NCBI RefSeq assembly: GCF_900240995.1
Contig: NZ_LT965953.1
Span: 1,342,044 to 1,406,043 of the forward strand
Reading direction: 5' to 3'
Source: Bacillus sp. Marseille-P3661
GTDB taxonomy: Bacteria; Bacillota; Bacilli; Bacillales; Bacillaceae_J
DNA: 64,000 nt
Shown here: positions 47,324-55,979 of the stretch, one piece after another
How the letters are laid out: every line of letters starts with the position of its first letter
Position numbering within the stretch: position 1 is the first letter of the stretch
Translations under genes and position numbers: made by a program
Notes under the pieces: model-generated
What the model was told of the DNA's origin: nothing
Database searches by the model: none
Seen by the model: the letters and a program-made list of their open reading frames with translations, nothing else

Positions 47324-48196
47324 CTACACAACAAATACATTATCGTTATGCCATTCTATAAAACCTCGATCAGGAGGTACATCTCTAAATGAATCAATCT
47401 TTTGACCTTTAATTACTTCTAAGAGTTCGATACTTTTTGAGTCTTGTGCAACAAATTTACCCGATACAATGATTTCAAAGTTAACTGGATCGATTGTAAA
47501 TACTCCCCTATCTAAAGCCCAATGGTGTAATTTACATAATGCTAGTCCATTTGTTATTTCATCTGGTCCACCATAAGCATGCCAATATATATGAGCAGCA
47601 TCTATTCCAAATGTTACTTGATTAAACAAAGAAGAAAAACCGCACACTGCACATTTATGACGGTAATTAGCTAAAACTTGGTACATAAAGTTCCGATTTC
47701 TCTTTTTAATATTAACATTAAATGGTAAGTTCAGTAATTCTCTTAAATCAGATTGTACTGTTTCAGGCCAATATTTCTCCAAAATATACTGAATAACTTT
47801 AATTCTTGCAACTTGGTCGGATTGTAATAGTTGATAAACTTCGTCATTAAAGTACCCATAAGTTTCTGGATCTCTTAGGATACTTCTAGGTAACGTTTTA
47901 CTATTGCTGAATTGAACTCCGTCTGGTACATGGATATCCCAAATAATAGAACTATTTAAATGATGAAATGGTTGCTCTGGCTGACTAGTACCGGAACGTC
48001 CTCCAAACATCCTAATTAACGAATCTAGCTCTTTTTCAATGTATGTAAAATGAAATTTATTCTGATTAACTTTCTTTCCTTCTATTAGTGAAATAAGTAA
48101 CAAAAGTAACAAAGGTTTTTTCAAGGAAGCTCCTATCTTCTTTTGCTTATGTAATTTAATCTTATCAATTTCCTCAACTAATTTATCTAAATTCAT
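47324..48196 (-). CDS. HNH endonuclease with putative sulfur-binding domain (phosphorothioated-DNA restriction enzyme)
   Basis: 290 aa. N-terminal helical part, then a segment with SQPEQPFHHLNSSIIWDI that resembles the P-x-P-F-x-x-L...W signature of sulfur-binding domains in ScoMcrA-type enzymes. A C-terminal HNH nuclease runs from about residue 183: CAVCGF, DAAHIYWHAYGGPDEITNG, LCKLHHWALDRGVF. The cysteine pairs and histidines look intact. Such proteins cut DNA carrying phosphorothioates. Ribosome site AAGGAGGAACT. It lies 130 bp upstream of the helicase module and points the same way. How the cell tolerates a PT-cutting enzyme beside an active PT-writing system is the key question here. Confidence 0.8.
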   Translation of the reverse strand: MNLDKLVEEIDKIKLHKQKKIGASLKKPLLLLLLISLIEGKKVNQNKFHFTYIEKELDSLIRMFGGRSGTSQPEQPFHHLNSSIIWDIHVPDGVQFSNSKTLPRSILRDPETYGYFNDEVYQLLQSDQVARIKVIQYILEKYWPETVQSDLRELLNLPFNVNIKKRNRNFMYQVLANYRHKCAVCGFSSLFNQVTFGIDAAHIYWHAYGGPDEITNGLALCKLHHWALDRGVFTIDPVNFEIIVSGKFVAQDSKSIELLEVIKGQKIDSFRDVPPDRGFIEWHNDNVFVV

Positions 48197-48393
48197 AGTT
48201 CCTCCTTATTTTAGATTTGGATTTGCTATAGTGAGTAATCAATATATCATATTATTTTTGTTATAATACTCTTCTCTATGCGGAGTGGTTTATTTTAACA
48301 CATGGTCTAAAGTCTATTAAATATTATCTTAATATTAACCAATATGTTAAAATTTGTAAAATAAATAAAAAAACATATAGATAATAAATTATT

Positions 48394-48434
48394 AAGACAG
48401 GTCACTTTAAACCTAGATAAAGGACCTGTCTTTT
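48394..48434 (-). terminator. Hairpin terminator
   Basis: AAGACAGGTC / GACCTGTCTT forms a perfect 10-bp stem with a ~20-nt loop. It lies downstream of the 48477-48698 gene on the minus strand and can also work rightwards, where TTTT follows. The rest of 48197-48476 is very AT-rich and shows no gene. Confidence 0.7.
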
Positions 48435-48476
48435 CAGACAATGTAGACCAAAAAATCTTGAACTTATATGAAATAT

Positions 48477-48698
48477 TTATTCCTTAATCACTTCTATATA
48501 GATCTTGGCTGTTCGAATTTGCCCTTTTATACCAACATCTTTCATGTCTTTCAAAAATACCTCTGCATCTTCATACGAATCAAACTTAACAGCTAGTTCT
48601 AAAATACCCTCTAACACGCTACCTTCATATATTTCATCTTCTACCAAATACAAATCTTCGGATGTTTCAATTACATATACAGTATCTAACTCTTCCAT
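48477..48698 (-). CDS. Small acidic hypothetical protein (73 aa)
   Basis: 73 aa, strongly acidic, alternating beta and alpha (VYVIETSEDLYLVEDEI, SYEDAEVFLKDMKDVG). GGGAGGCGTTCA precedes the ATG and a terminator hairpin follows, so it is a real transcription unit by itself. Not recognised. Its size and acidity would suit an antitoxin, inhibitor or DNA-mimic protein, but there is no direct evidence. Confidence 0.6.
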   Translation of the reverse strand: MEELDTVYVIETSEDLYLVEDEIYEGSVLEGILELAVKFDSYEDAEVFLKDMKDVGIKGQIRTAKIYIEVIKE

Positions 48699-49042
48699 TG
48701 AACGCCTCCCTGTTTTATGATTGATATTAGAATCCCCAATTCCATAAAATTAAAGCATTATAACAGGTTGGCATAATGCTTATAATATAGCTTATTTAAG
48801 CCTAATTTGAAAGCAAATTCAGCATGAAATAAAGTCCCTTCAAAATTTAATTACTTTTATAATATTAAAGGAATACATACCATAGTTCTAAACATATTGA
48901 GATTTATGTCACAGCTTGTTTCTGTTAACGGAACGGTAAAGTATAAGCAATTTTGATTTACCAAGTGACCTTATACAAATGTTTTCTTCCATCATTTCCA
49001 TAAAACAAATGATGTGATTTACTACTTTTCCATGATTAACCG

Positions 49043-49350
49043 ATATGTATATTGGCGTTTGCGCCGCAGCATCGGGATAGTCCGAGTAGATTACTGTGAC
49101 TATTTAGTAAAAACTTTCATTATATATGAGGATGACTTTTTTAATGATTATTTAATCAAAAGTCTGCCCCACTGCTATTCAGCGGTGGGGGCATGATATA
49201 TTATGTTAAAGGCCTGCTAATTTTGAAATGAAACCAACTGGTACCGAATTCCTTCATGTTGTAATTCTAATTCTAAATTTCTTAAATCTCCATGGGTACC
49301 ATGCCCCTCGTGTTGGATGATTACAATACATTCTTTTTCATTAATGTTCT
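49043..49350. repeat. Direct repeat, copy 1 (~300 bp)
   Basis: Near-identical to 61816-62113 in the same orientation. It begins with ~50 bp that correspond to the 3' end of comK (ATATGTATATTGGCGTTTGC), then a terminator hairpin, then the 3' third of the gene at 49217-49522. The two copies bound a ~12.5-kb block. The preceding stretch, 48699-49042, is AT-rich and shows no gene. Confidence 0.9.
49166..49191 (-). terminator. Terminator inside the direct repeat
   Basis: CCCCACTGC / GCGGTGGGG stem (one G-U pair) with a 6-nt loop; on the minus strand CAGACTTTTG follows. It ends the gene at 49217-49522. The second repeat copy has the same hairpin at about 61929-61953. Confidence 0.7.
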
Positions 49351-49522
49351 CTTTTTCATGATTTAATAATTGACGAAGTCCACCTACATGGTATTCTGGT
49401 TTTCTCGGTTCGACCACGACTAGCCATTCATGATCATGTTTTTTCCAAACTGGACTTGGCTCAAAAGCCAACATATATGATAAATTTCTTTCAATACCTT
49501 TAAATACTAATGTAAAATTCAT
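49217..49522 (-). CDS. Hypothetical protein, 101 aa
   Basis: Begins at ATG 49522 after GGAGGATGATACA; the frame is open 5 more codons upstream. Soluble, mixed alpha/beta, with IIQHEGHGTHGDLRN near the C-terminus. Family not recognised. Its 3' third is duplicated at 61978-62113, where the upstream part is missing. That fragment shows several conservative changes (for example ELQHEGIRYQL versus DLQHQGIRYRL), so the duplication is not brand new. Confidence 0.62.
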   Translation of the reverse strand: MNFTLVFKGIERNLSYMLAFEPSPVWKKHDHEWLVVVEPRKPEYHVGGLRQLLNHEKENINEKECIVIIQHEGHGTHGDLRNLELELQHEGIRYQLVSFQN

Positions 49523-49560
49523 TGTATCATCCTCCAAATATATAATAGTTCTTATGTTTA

Positions 49561-50361
49561 TTAAACTTTCTCCTGAAAACTAACTTCCTCCATCCAACCA
49601 ACCAATTCTAAGTAATTCCCACTTTTTCTATATCCTTCTGCAACTTCTTTCATTTCTCGATTACGTCTAAAAGAGTTAATCTTAATGTTTCTTACTTCTT
49701 CAGAATGCTCCTTTAGCCTATAAGCCATATATAATGTATCCTCGTAAATTTTCCTCATATCCCAGCTTTCAGTTCCTTTTTTGCTTGCAAACAGACTTGC
49801 CCCCGATCTACCTTTAAAGTTTACTTCCCATGTATAGTTTAATTCCAGGTCTTTAAAGTAATGTTTCTGGATAATATGGAACCAAGCCCCGTTATACACA
49901 CCTGAAAATTGTAAATTAGGTGCATATTTCAGATGCCCATCACAGCCTGCTAAGCAGGCAATCCCTGCTTGATTCACAGCTTTAACAAGACTTGCAATAT
50001 AAGGATCTAAATCCATAGTATTGACTTTCAGACCATATTTTCGAGTCACAAAAGCTCTCCATTTATATTGATAGTCCTGCATATTAATAGAAAATTCATG
50101 ACCTTGTTCAGTTGTAATTTTTTTCATCATTATGACTGGAAATCTGTTAACAAGTAGTTGAAAATGGTCACCATCCCAATATACAGGGATATTATACTTT
50201 CTCAGTAATCTCCTTAATGCCTGGTAATCTAAAGCTGCACTCCCGCTTGCCAATGAAAGAAATGGACCCTTCTTTTCAACTAGAAATCCTCTCATCTCCA
50301 ATGCTTCAAATAGTCTTTCTTGACCTTCCATTAATTCCAGTGTTAATAAATTTGATTTCAT
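49561..50361 (-). CDS. Hypothetical protein, 266 aa
   Basis: Not recognised. AAAGGAGGCGTTGTTAA precedes the ATG. The N-terminal half is beta-rich; the centre has ACLAGCDGHLKYAPN followed by a long alpha/beta region; the C-terminal ~50 residues are helical and basic (INSFRRNREMKEVAEGYRKS). No membrane segment. It lies between a terminator upstream and the 101-aa gene downstream (38 bp), so it may share a transcript with the latter. The GCDGH motif could bind metal, but that is speculation. Confidence 0.62.
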   Translation of the reverse strand: MKSNLLTLELMEGQERLFEALEMRGFLVEKKGPFLSLASGSAALDYQALRRLLRKYNIPVYWDGDHFQLLVNRFPVIMMKKITTEQGHEFSINMQDYQYKWRAFVTRKYGLKVNTMDLDPYIASLVKAVNQAGIACLAGCDGHLKYAPNLQFSGVYNGAWFHIIQKHYFKDLELNYTWEVNFKGRSGASLFASKKGTESWDMRKIYEDTLYMAYRLKEHSEEVRNIKINSFRRNREMKEVAEGYRKSGNYLELVGWMEEVSFQEKV

Positions 50362-50402
50362 TTAACAACGCCTCCTTTTTGTTGCTTTAATTATAAAATA
50401 AA

Positions 50403-50425
50403 GAGGATTACAAAATTGTAATCCC
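50403..50425 (-). terminator. Terminator overlapping the stop codon of the TPR gene
   Basis: GGATTACAA / TTGTAATCC forms a 9-bp stem whose minus-strand sequence contains the TAA stop of the gene ending at 50408, followed by CTCTTTATTTT. It separates that gene from the 266-aa gene downstream. Confidence 0.7.
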
Positions 50426-51403
50426 CTCACTTGTGGCCGAACGCCTACCTATCATGTTTTTTTTATAATGGATGCTTCCTTTCAGCAATTGATGGTCCCA
50501 TACATAATTTCCATCTACATTTTTTAGAAGAACCTTCCCATCCATCCCTGTTGCCAATTTAATATCTTCTCGAATTGCATTAATCATCCGTGGAACATAC
50601 GACTTTGACATATTCATAGAATTATAGTCCCAAAGAACCTCTGCAAGTTGTGAGATGGACACTCCTGTCTCACTTAGCATAATGGTTTCTACAATTTGTG
50701 CCTTAACAGAAGAGAACGGGACACTCTCTAATTTACCATTCAAAGCGGTTTTATATGGATGAATAATCAAAACTACACGTTCTTCATTTGAAACACTGTA
50801 CTCAATTTCTTCCTCTGTTTCTACAAAAGTACCATGTTGTTGTGATAGCGGTACATAACCTTTATTTTTCAGAGCTTTAATTTTCGCTATGTAGGGCATT
50901 GAAAATGCTGCAATGACCGGATCAACTTTAGTTTTTTCTTCAACCAAAGATAAGTATTGAAACGCATCTGTACGATACCTAAGTTTCTTATAACAAATAG
51001 CCATGTTGCAATAGAGCTTGTATTTGAGTTTATCATCTATACCTAGTTTGATTGCACGTTCGGCATAAAATAAAGCCCCTTCATAATTTTCTTGTTTTTC
51101 TAGGACAAAAGAAAGATGATAACATGGTCTTGGATCTGTTGGTTGTATATATGCTGCTTGTTTCAAATTACGACATGCTCGTTGGAAATGGGAATGTTTC
51201 ATTTTTTCATTTCTTCCAAAGTTTAAGTACAACATAGAAAGGGACTGTAAATAATCAGCTTTATTTTCACGATCCACTGTAATACACTTTTCATAAAGTG
51301 AAATTCCCTCTTGAATCCATTCCTGCTCTTCTTCGTCTTCATCAATTCCTTGCATATCTTCCCATTCAAGTATTTTTTGCTTTAATTGAGCTAACGTTTC
51401 CAA
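50408..51403 (-). CDS. TPR protein with C-terminal winged-helix-like domain
   Basis: 331 aa from TTG 51403, which follows AAGGAGGCGATACC. Residues about 15-180 contain three to four TPR-like helix pairs (CYHLSFVLEKQENYEGALFYAERAIKL). A linker leads to about 210-310, which reads like a winged helix of the OmpR/transcriptional-regulator C-terminal type (SVKAQIVETIMLSETGVSISQLAEVLW, then MINAIREDIKLATG, then NVDGNYVW). A regulator or sensor is likely. It follows the HEPN-like gene by 42 bp on the same strand, so the pair may form one unit. No DNA target can be proposed. Confidence 0.68.
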   Translation of the reverse strand: METLAQLKQKILEWEDMQGIDEDEEEQEWIQEGISLYEKCITVDRENKADYLQSLSMLYLNFGRNEKMKHSHFQRACRNLKQAAYIQPTDPRPCYHLSFVLEKQENYEGALFYAERAIKLGIDDKLKYKLYCNMAICYKKLRYRTDAFQYLSLVEEKTKVDPVIAAFSMPYIAKIKALKNKGYVPLSQQHGTFVETEEEIEYSVSNEERVVLIIHPYKTALNGKLESVPFSSVKAQIVETIMLSETGVSISQLAEVLWDYNSMNMSKSYVPRMINAIREDIKLATGMDGKVLLKNVDGNYVWDHQLLKGSIHYKKNMIGRRSATSEGITIL

Positions 51404-51445
51404 GGTATCGCCTCCTTGCAAAAATGTTGTAAAGCCATACCTCTA

Positions 51446-52948
51446 TTATACCAACTTGTTCTGAAACGATCTTTTTATTGTTGCCATTTCTTCGAGCAAG
51501 TTATATTCCGCCAATTTAGAAAAAGCATTTTCAACATTATTAATCTCTACTAAGGATACTTTTTCCGTATGAGCAGCCTTATTTCGAATTAAATATATTT
51601 GATGCCATTCCTTAAGAAACTCTTCTGGTTTTGAAATGCCAATGGAACGCCAGTTATCTGTTGTGATATTATTTTCAGCTATAACTTTAGTTTTTCCTAA
51701 CTCTGGCGGCTGCCATGTCCCATTTTTAGACTTTTTATTAAAATCAACTGTGAAACCTTCAATACCAGATTTAAAGTGAGGTTTCACAAGTGCTTTAACA
51801 TTCGGCTGAACTTTATTAAAATAATCAGGCAGAATAATTGATTTTTGTTTGCGAATCCAATGGACTATAGAATAATTAATTTCTTGTTCAAACATCTTTG
51901 CAAAACAAATAGCACTTGGTGAGTAATCTACAGCTTTAACTTTTGTTTGAAGATAGGATTTTACCTCCATTCCAGTTTGCAGAAGAAATAAGGAATGACT
52001 CTCAAACCATTTTTGATTAAGGAAAGATGGTCTATAATCTTCTTTTGACTTTTTCTGGTTCATAATGGCTAGGTACGTCGCTAATTTAATATTTAGGTCT
52101 TCAATTAATCCCATAATGTGTCCTTCAACACTATCGACGTTTTTAATAGTGGATTGTAATATAGTCAAATTCTGCTTGACTTTATTTAAAGATATATTTC
52201 GCTGACTTCTCGCTATCCTTTGGATGAACTGATCACTTTTTCTGAATGAATGATTGTCGTGTTCTTCTTCGATTAAAAAACTCATTAAATCCGATAACGC
52301 TCTTGCCATACTTTCATTGAGCTTGGTCGTACCCGCACCTTTGCATAAGTCTAGATCTTGCTCATCTAGTAGCTCATTCAATATCTTTTGTTTTTCATCC
52401 AAAGACAGCCGATCATTCTTCTTATAAGTATTCATTTGATTGGATATCCCTGTTAATCTATTCATTTGTGTTTCAAGTTTATCCGGGCAGGTCCTGTACC
52501 AGCGATAAGACCTCATTCGGGTATCATGAGTAACCACAATAGCTGGTAGCATATCCGGTTGGATATTTAAGCTATTTGCAATGGCAAACGCTGTATAGGT
52601 TGGATCAAACTCATGATTAAGCTCATTTTCATACGATTCCATCATCTCACGTACATCTGAATAAAATGGTCGTTCTCCTATTAATCTATAATTTTGTGGT
52701 GAATCGACTAAACCAAAAAAGACTAAGTGCTTTCCAGAACTATAATGCAAATTTTTAAATTGTTTTTCAAAAAGCTCATGAAAATCTTGATGAACTGTAG
52801 GATCATGTAAAATAAACGCAAATACACTATAATTTTCTAGTGCATCTAATGCTAACTCCATTTCTATACTTTGTGATTGGGTTCTGCTCTTTTCCGACCC
52901 ATCAGCTAAGTACTTAAGGGCAGTATAATTGGACAAAGGGACTCCCAT
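51446..52948 (-). CDS. HEPN-like protein, 500 aa
   Basis: ATG at 52948 after GGGGGTTGAAGATC. Largely helical. Near residue 457 the motif IYLIRNKAAHTEKV fits R-x4-H, the catalytic signature of HEPN ribonucleases, in a setting typical of DUF4145/Swt1-type HEPN domains. A coiled region lies around 235-300 (NLTILQSTIKNVDSVEGHI). HEPN proteins often act as abortive-infection RNases or as their scaffolds. The N-terminal 200 residues are unassigned. It heads a short operon with the TPR/winged-helix gene. Function as a toxin is inference from one motif and context. Confidence 0.6.
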   Translation of the reverse strand: MGVPLSNYTALKYLADGSEKSRTQSQSIEMELALDALENYSVFAFILHDPTVHQDFHELFEKQFKNLHYSSGKHLVFFGLVDSPQNYRLIGERPFYSDVREMMESYENELNHEFDPTYTAFAIANSLNIQPDMLPAIVVTHDTRMRSYRWYRTCPDKLETQMNRLTGISNQMNTYKKNDRLSLDEKQKILNELLDEQDLDLCKGAGTTKLNESMARALSDLMSFLIEEEHDNHSFRKSDQFIQRIARSQRNISLNKVKQNLTILQSTIKNVDSVEGHIMGLIEDLNIKLATYLAIMNQKKSKEDYRPSFLNQKWFESHSLFLLQTGMEVKSYLQTKVKAVDYSPSAICFAKMFEQEINYSIVHWIRKQKSIILPDYFNKVQPNVKALVKPHFKSGIEGFTVDFNKKSKNGTWQPPELGKTKVIAENNITTDNWRSIGISKPEEFLKEWHQIYLIRNKAAHTEKVSLVEINNVENAFSKLAEYNLLEEMATIKRSFQNKLV

Positions 52949-53025
52949 GATCTTCAACCCCCAATTAATATGATATTTAAAACATATAATTTTTGAAAAA
53001 GGAAAGAGTTACAAGTCACCATACA

Positions 53026-53493
53026 CTATAAGACTAGCCGATGACTTAGGATTTTCAACAGGTTATTGTATTCTTCTATACTCGGTGTTAAAACAAATGC
53101 ATCTTCGTGATGTTTTGCTTTAAGCATAGTTGCCCATTGGCTGCACCTTAAATTGCACCGTCCATTGTTCGTTACTTCAATAATTGGATCTATATTTTGA
53201 TTTGCATCAACAGCGGCTACTATGAATCTATTCAATCTGTGGCCACATTCCGCAATATTTTGTGGATGGGTTACTTTATAGATGTGGGAAGATGATATTG
53301 TTTTGTTTACCTGTTTTTTCATCTTAGTTCCAAATAATCCTTTGTATTCCCCATCCACTAGTTCAAGCGGTTCACCATGAACACTGCAAGGTATACCTTT
53401 GTAATCTACTATTCGAACTGGCGCATCCATACTCGGAGCCAATTTTATTATTCTATTTAAATCCCAATTGTCGATAACATAGTACTTCCTCAT
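53026..53493 (-). CDS. Hypothetical protein, 155 aa
   Basis: Start chosen at ATG 53493 (AAAGGGGTTTTAATT upstream); the frame is open 21 codons further. Contains cysteines in CSVHGEP, IAECGHRL and GRCNLRCSQW that might bind metal. Not recognised. It is followed by the HEPN-like gene after 77 bp and belongs to a run of small minus-strand genes of unknown function. No membrane or signal segment. Confidence 0.55.
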   Translation of the reverse strand: MRKYYVIDNWDLNRIIKLAPSMDAPVRIVDYKGIPCSVHGEPLELVDGEYKGLFGTKMKKQVNKTISSSHIYKVTHPQNIAECGHRLNRFIVAAVDANQNIDPIIEVTNNGRCNLRCSQWATMLKAKHHEDAFVLTPSIEEYNNLLKILSHRLVL

Positions 53494-53606
53494 AATTAAA
53501 ACCCCTTTAATCGAATTGGCATTACATTTACTATGTAAATTTTTGATCTGAATCATTTACAAAACCTATACTTCATATTAGGTATCTCTATAACTAACAA
53601 CTATTC

Positions 53607-54092
53607 TCACAATAATTCCCTCATAGTAGTTTCAATAAATGATCTCGAACTCTTCTCCATTAATCCTACTACTTCTTCCGAAGATAGGTCTCGGAAGTTA
53701 TTTATGCGAATATATTTATGAAAGCCCATTCTACGGTGGATACTATTCTTAATCCACTTCATCCTTCCATCTCTCAATATAGTTTCATTTTTTTGCCTAT
53801 TTATTAAAGGAGCATCAAAAAGATCCTCTAAATTACGTTTTTTATGAATCTCTTTAACTTTCTCAGAAAATTCCTTCCTTCGCGACGAATTCTGCTGGTC
53901 AAGATCTATTACATAACCAATCCGAAAACCATCCGCTACTTCCCCGGAAAAATCAATTATAAAACCATCTGAAACATTAATAGGCAACCAAACTCTATAC
54001 TTTTGTTCATTTGGCCTTTTAGTAACTTCTGCGTTAGGAGATAATTTGTCGGCCAACTCATGGTAAATTTCCATTTCTATATGACTTTGCAT
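53607..54092 (-). CDS. Hypothetical protein, 161 aa
   Basis: ATG 54092 follows GGAGGAGAACAA. The N-terminal half is beta-rich with YRVWLPINVSDGFIIDFSGE; the C-terminal half is basic and helical (RKEFSEKVKEIHKKRNLEDLF, IKNSIHRRMGFHKYIRI). The basic half suggests nucleic-acid binding. Family not recognised. Same strand as its neighbours, with a gap of 111 bp to the next upstream gene. Confidence 0.57.
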   Translation of the reverse strand: MQSHIEMEIYHELADKLSPNAEVTKRPNEQKYRVWLPINVSDGFIIDFSGEVADGFRIGYVIDLDQQNSSRRKEFSEKVKEIHKKRNLEDLFDAPLINRQKNETILRDGRMKWIKNSIHRRMGFHKYIRINNFRDLSSEEVVGLMEKSSRSFIETTMRELL

Positions 54093-54203
54093 TTGTTCTC
54101 CTCCATTTACTGAACTTTTCAATAAAGTTAACTGCAATCAAGTGGGGTTACTGCCTCTAGGGTACCTACATGACCATCACTGTGCTAATGAAATTTAAAA
54201 TAA

Positions 54204-54545
54204 TCAGGATTTTCTTATAGCACCGTTATAGGAATGACGCATATTACAGTAATTTATTTCTATACTCCCATCTCTCCTAGGTGCCTTAGCGTATATATGT
54301 TGATCTTTTTTTGCATAATTCTCCTTGTTAAATACACCCGCTAAAAGATTATCTAAATAAGGCAAACGTTCCACAATTGATTGAACTATTCTATGCTGTA
54401 GCTCCGGGGTATTTTTGTGGAGTATTTCAGCAAATTCTTTAGTAATTCGTCTTGCAGCATTTAATTTCTTTCCTTCTATTACGTTACGATACTCTTCTAT
54501 TGCTTCAAGTAAATAAATTTGATCATCATTCCAATGCTTTGCCAT
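54204..54545 (-). CDS. Hypothetical protein, 113 aa
   Basis: Helical, basic protein with LLEAIEEYRNVIEGKKLNAARRITKEFAEIL. The start is unclear: ATG 54545 has only a weak AAGTGG upstream, and the frame is open to a TTG at 54596. The C-terminal part (APRRDGSIEINYCNMRHSY) is beta-like. Not recognised. Confidence 0.5.
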   Translation of the reverse strand: MAKHWNDDQIYLLEAIEEYRNVIEGKKLNAARRITKEFAEILHKNTPELQHRIVQSIVERLPYLDNLLAGVFNKENYAKKDQHIYAKAPRRDGSIEINYCNMRHSYNGAIRKS

Positions 54546-54635
54546 AGTTAGCCACTTCACTATACGATTATTGTAATACAACCTGCCTAAACTCAAACGG
54601 TGTATTTATAAATGTCATTTAATACCCCATCCCAC

Positions 54636-55058
54636 TTATCTATACTGCTTAACAATTCCTCCTATTCTACCTATTGTCTCTTTAGCTTTATAATCAAGAC
54701 TTTCAAATTTAAAGGCGATGGATTCAGCGGATGTATTAATGTTTGGACCCGAATTCTTGTCCTTTCTATAATCCGTTATGCTTTCGAGCTCTTCAAGCAA
54801 GTTTTTTGATAGGTTGGACCTTTTAAAGCGCAAGCTCACAATAGAAGGTGGCTTTACATCAAAATTATTACTTCCTTCAAATTGGATGGCTCCAATATAT
54901 TTTTCACCACCATCGAAAGCCCTTTGGTCGCGGAACAGTTGCAATGTCTGGTAATTGCCAGTCAAATGAACATAAAGGCCACTTGATAATGCTTGTTCAT
55001 GAATATATTTAAATACCTCACTTACTAAACCAAAATTTAATTCTAGTGGGTTTTTCAT
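54636..55058 (-). CDS. Hypothetical protein, 140 aa
   Basis: Begins at ATG 55058 after AAGGGGATAAACAAA. Mixed alpha/beta: LNFGLVSEVFKYIHEQAL, then LYVHLTGNYQTLQLF, then a strand IVSLRFKR and a helical end. Not recognised. It is 27 bp downstream of the nuclease-like gene at 55086-55967, so the two are probably co-transcribed and it could be an accessory or immunity protein. That link is inference from spacing only. Confidence 0.58.
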   Translation of the reverse strand: MKNPLELNFGLVSEVFKYIHEQALSSGLYVHLTGNYQTLQLFRDQRAFDGGEKYIGAIQFEGSNNFDVKPPSIVSLRFKRSNLSKNLLEELESITDYRKDKNSGPNINTSAESIAFKFESLDYKAKETIGRIGGIVKQYR

Positions 55059-55085
55059 TTTGTTTATCCCCTTTCTATCTATCTA

Positions 55086-55967
55086 CTAATATTTTATTAA
55101 GTCAAATTTCCAAACATGAAAATAAATCTCAATCCTTTCTTTTTGCAGCTTGTCTATATAAAATTTTTCCGCAATAGGCAAGATCCCTTTACAAACAATA
55201 ACTCCCTTTATTTCTGCATTCATTGTTTCCTTTAACTCGTCTAAATAGCCTTTGAGTTGGTAATAAGCATCTCTACCTATTACTGTATTCTTAACTTCAA
55301 CAAGTACATAACTATCCGCATTTTTCTCTTTAAATAATAAGTCTATCCGTTTACCCGACTCCAAAACTAACTGTCTCTCAAATGGTTCTATATTTTCATT
55401 AATAAACATTGGTTTCTTATGAATAAAGCTTTCGATATCACTTTCGAGCAATTCTTCGATTTCCTCTGTCATTAAATATGTATCTTCTAGGAACCCTTCC
55501 TCTTCATGTTCTTTTATCATTGTAAGTAAAAAGTCTATATCTTTCTTGTTGATTTTAACCCATGGCCTTGCAATTGATTTAGGTCTCCTAGACAGCTTAT
55601 TTAAAATTTTATCTGTTAAGGGTAAGGGATGTGAAAGCACTTTTGAATAGACAGAATGACCGAACACAATTGTTTCGTTTTCTTGCAGCGTTTTTCGATA
55701 TAAATGTGGATTTTTATACTTTCCCATGATTAGAGGATTTTGTTTTGCATCTTCCACAGCACAAACCTGTTCTACATAATAGTAAGCTGTTAAATGACTT
55801 TTCCCTCTTATATTTGTATGAAAAAATAAATAATCCCCTTTCTCAACCTTATACCTTAAATAACTGCCCCTATTATTCACGTCCCCATAGGTAAACTCGT
55901 GCAACATCGGATCTTCTTCACCATCATTTTTTCTTGGATCAATATAAGGAATTAAATAACTTTGCAT
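55086..55967 (-). CDS. PUA/Nmad-like sensor fused to NucS-like PD-(D/E)XK nuclease
   Basis: 293 aa; AGGGAGGAAAAATC precedes the ATG. Residues 1-125 look like a PUA/EVE-related sensor (GDYLFFHTNIRGKSHLTAYYYVEQV). Residues about 195-290 carry a PD-(D/E)XK core: D209 (GKRIDLLF), E224-x-K226 (YVLVEVKN), Q237 (YYQLKGYL), as in NucS/DUF91 endonucleases. The build suggests a modification-sensing restriction-type enzyme. It begins 12 bp after the HIT gene stop and is followed closely by a 140-aa unknown gene. Substrate unknown. Confidence 0.73.
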   Translation of the reverse strand: MQSYLIPYIDPRKNDGEEDPMLHEFTYGDVNNRGSYLRYKVEKGDYLFFHTNIRGKSHLTAYYYVEQVCAVEDAKQNPLIMGKYKNPHLYRKTLQENETIVFGHSVYSKVLSHPLPLTDKILNKLSRRPKSIARPWVKINKKDIDFLLTMIKEHEEEGFLEDTYLMTEEIEELLESDIESFIHKKPMFINENIEPFERQLVLESGKRIDLLFKEKNADSYVLVEVKNTVIGRDAYYQLKGYLDELKETMNAEIKGVIVCKGILPIAEKFYIDKLQKERIEIYFHVWKFDLIKY

Positions 55968-55979
55968 GATTTTTCCTCC

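Noticed and set aside
49014-49196. Short plus-strand ORF of 60 codons
   Set aside because: It begins outside and runs into the direct repeat in a frame different from comK; no ribosome site and not conserved in the second copy.
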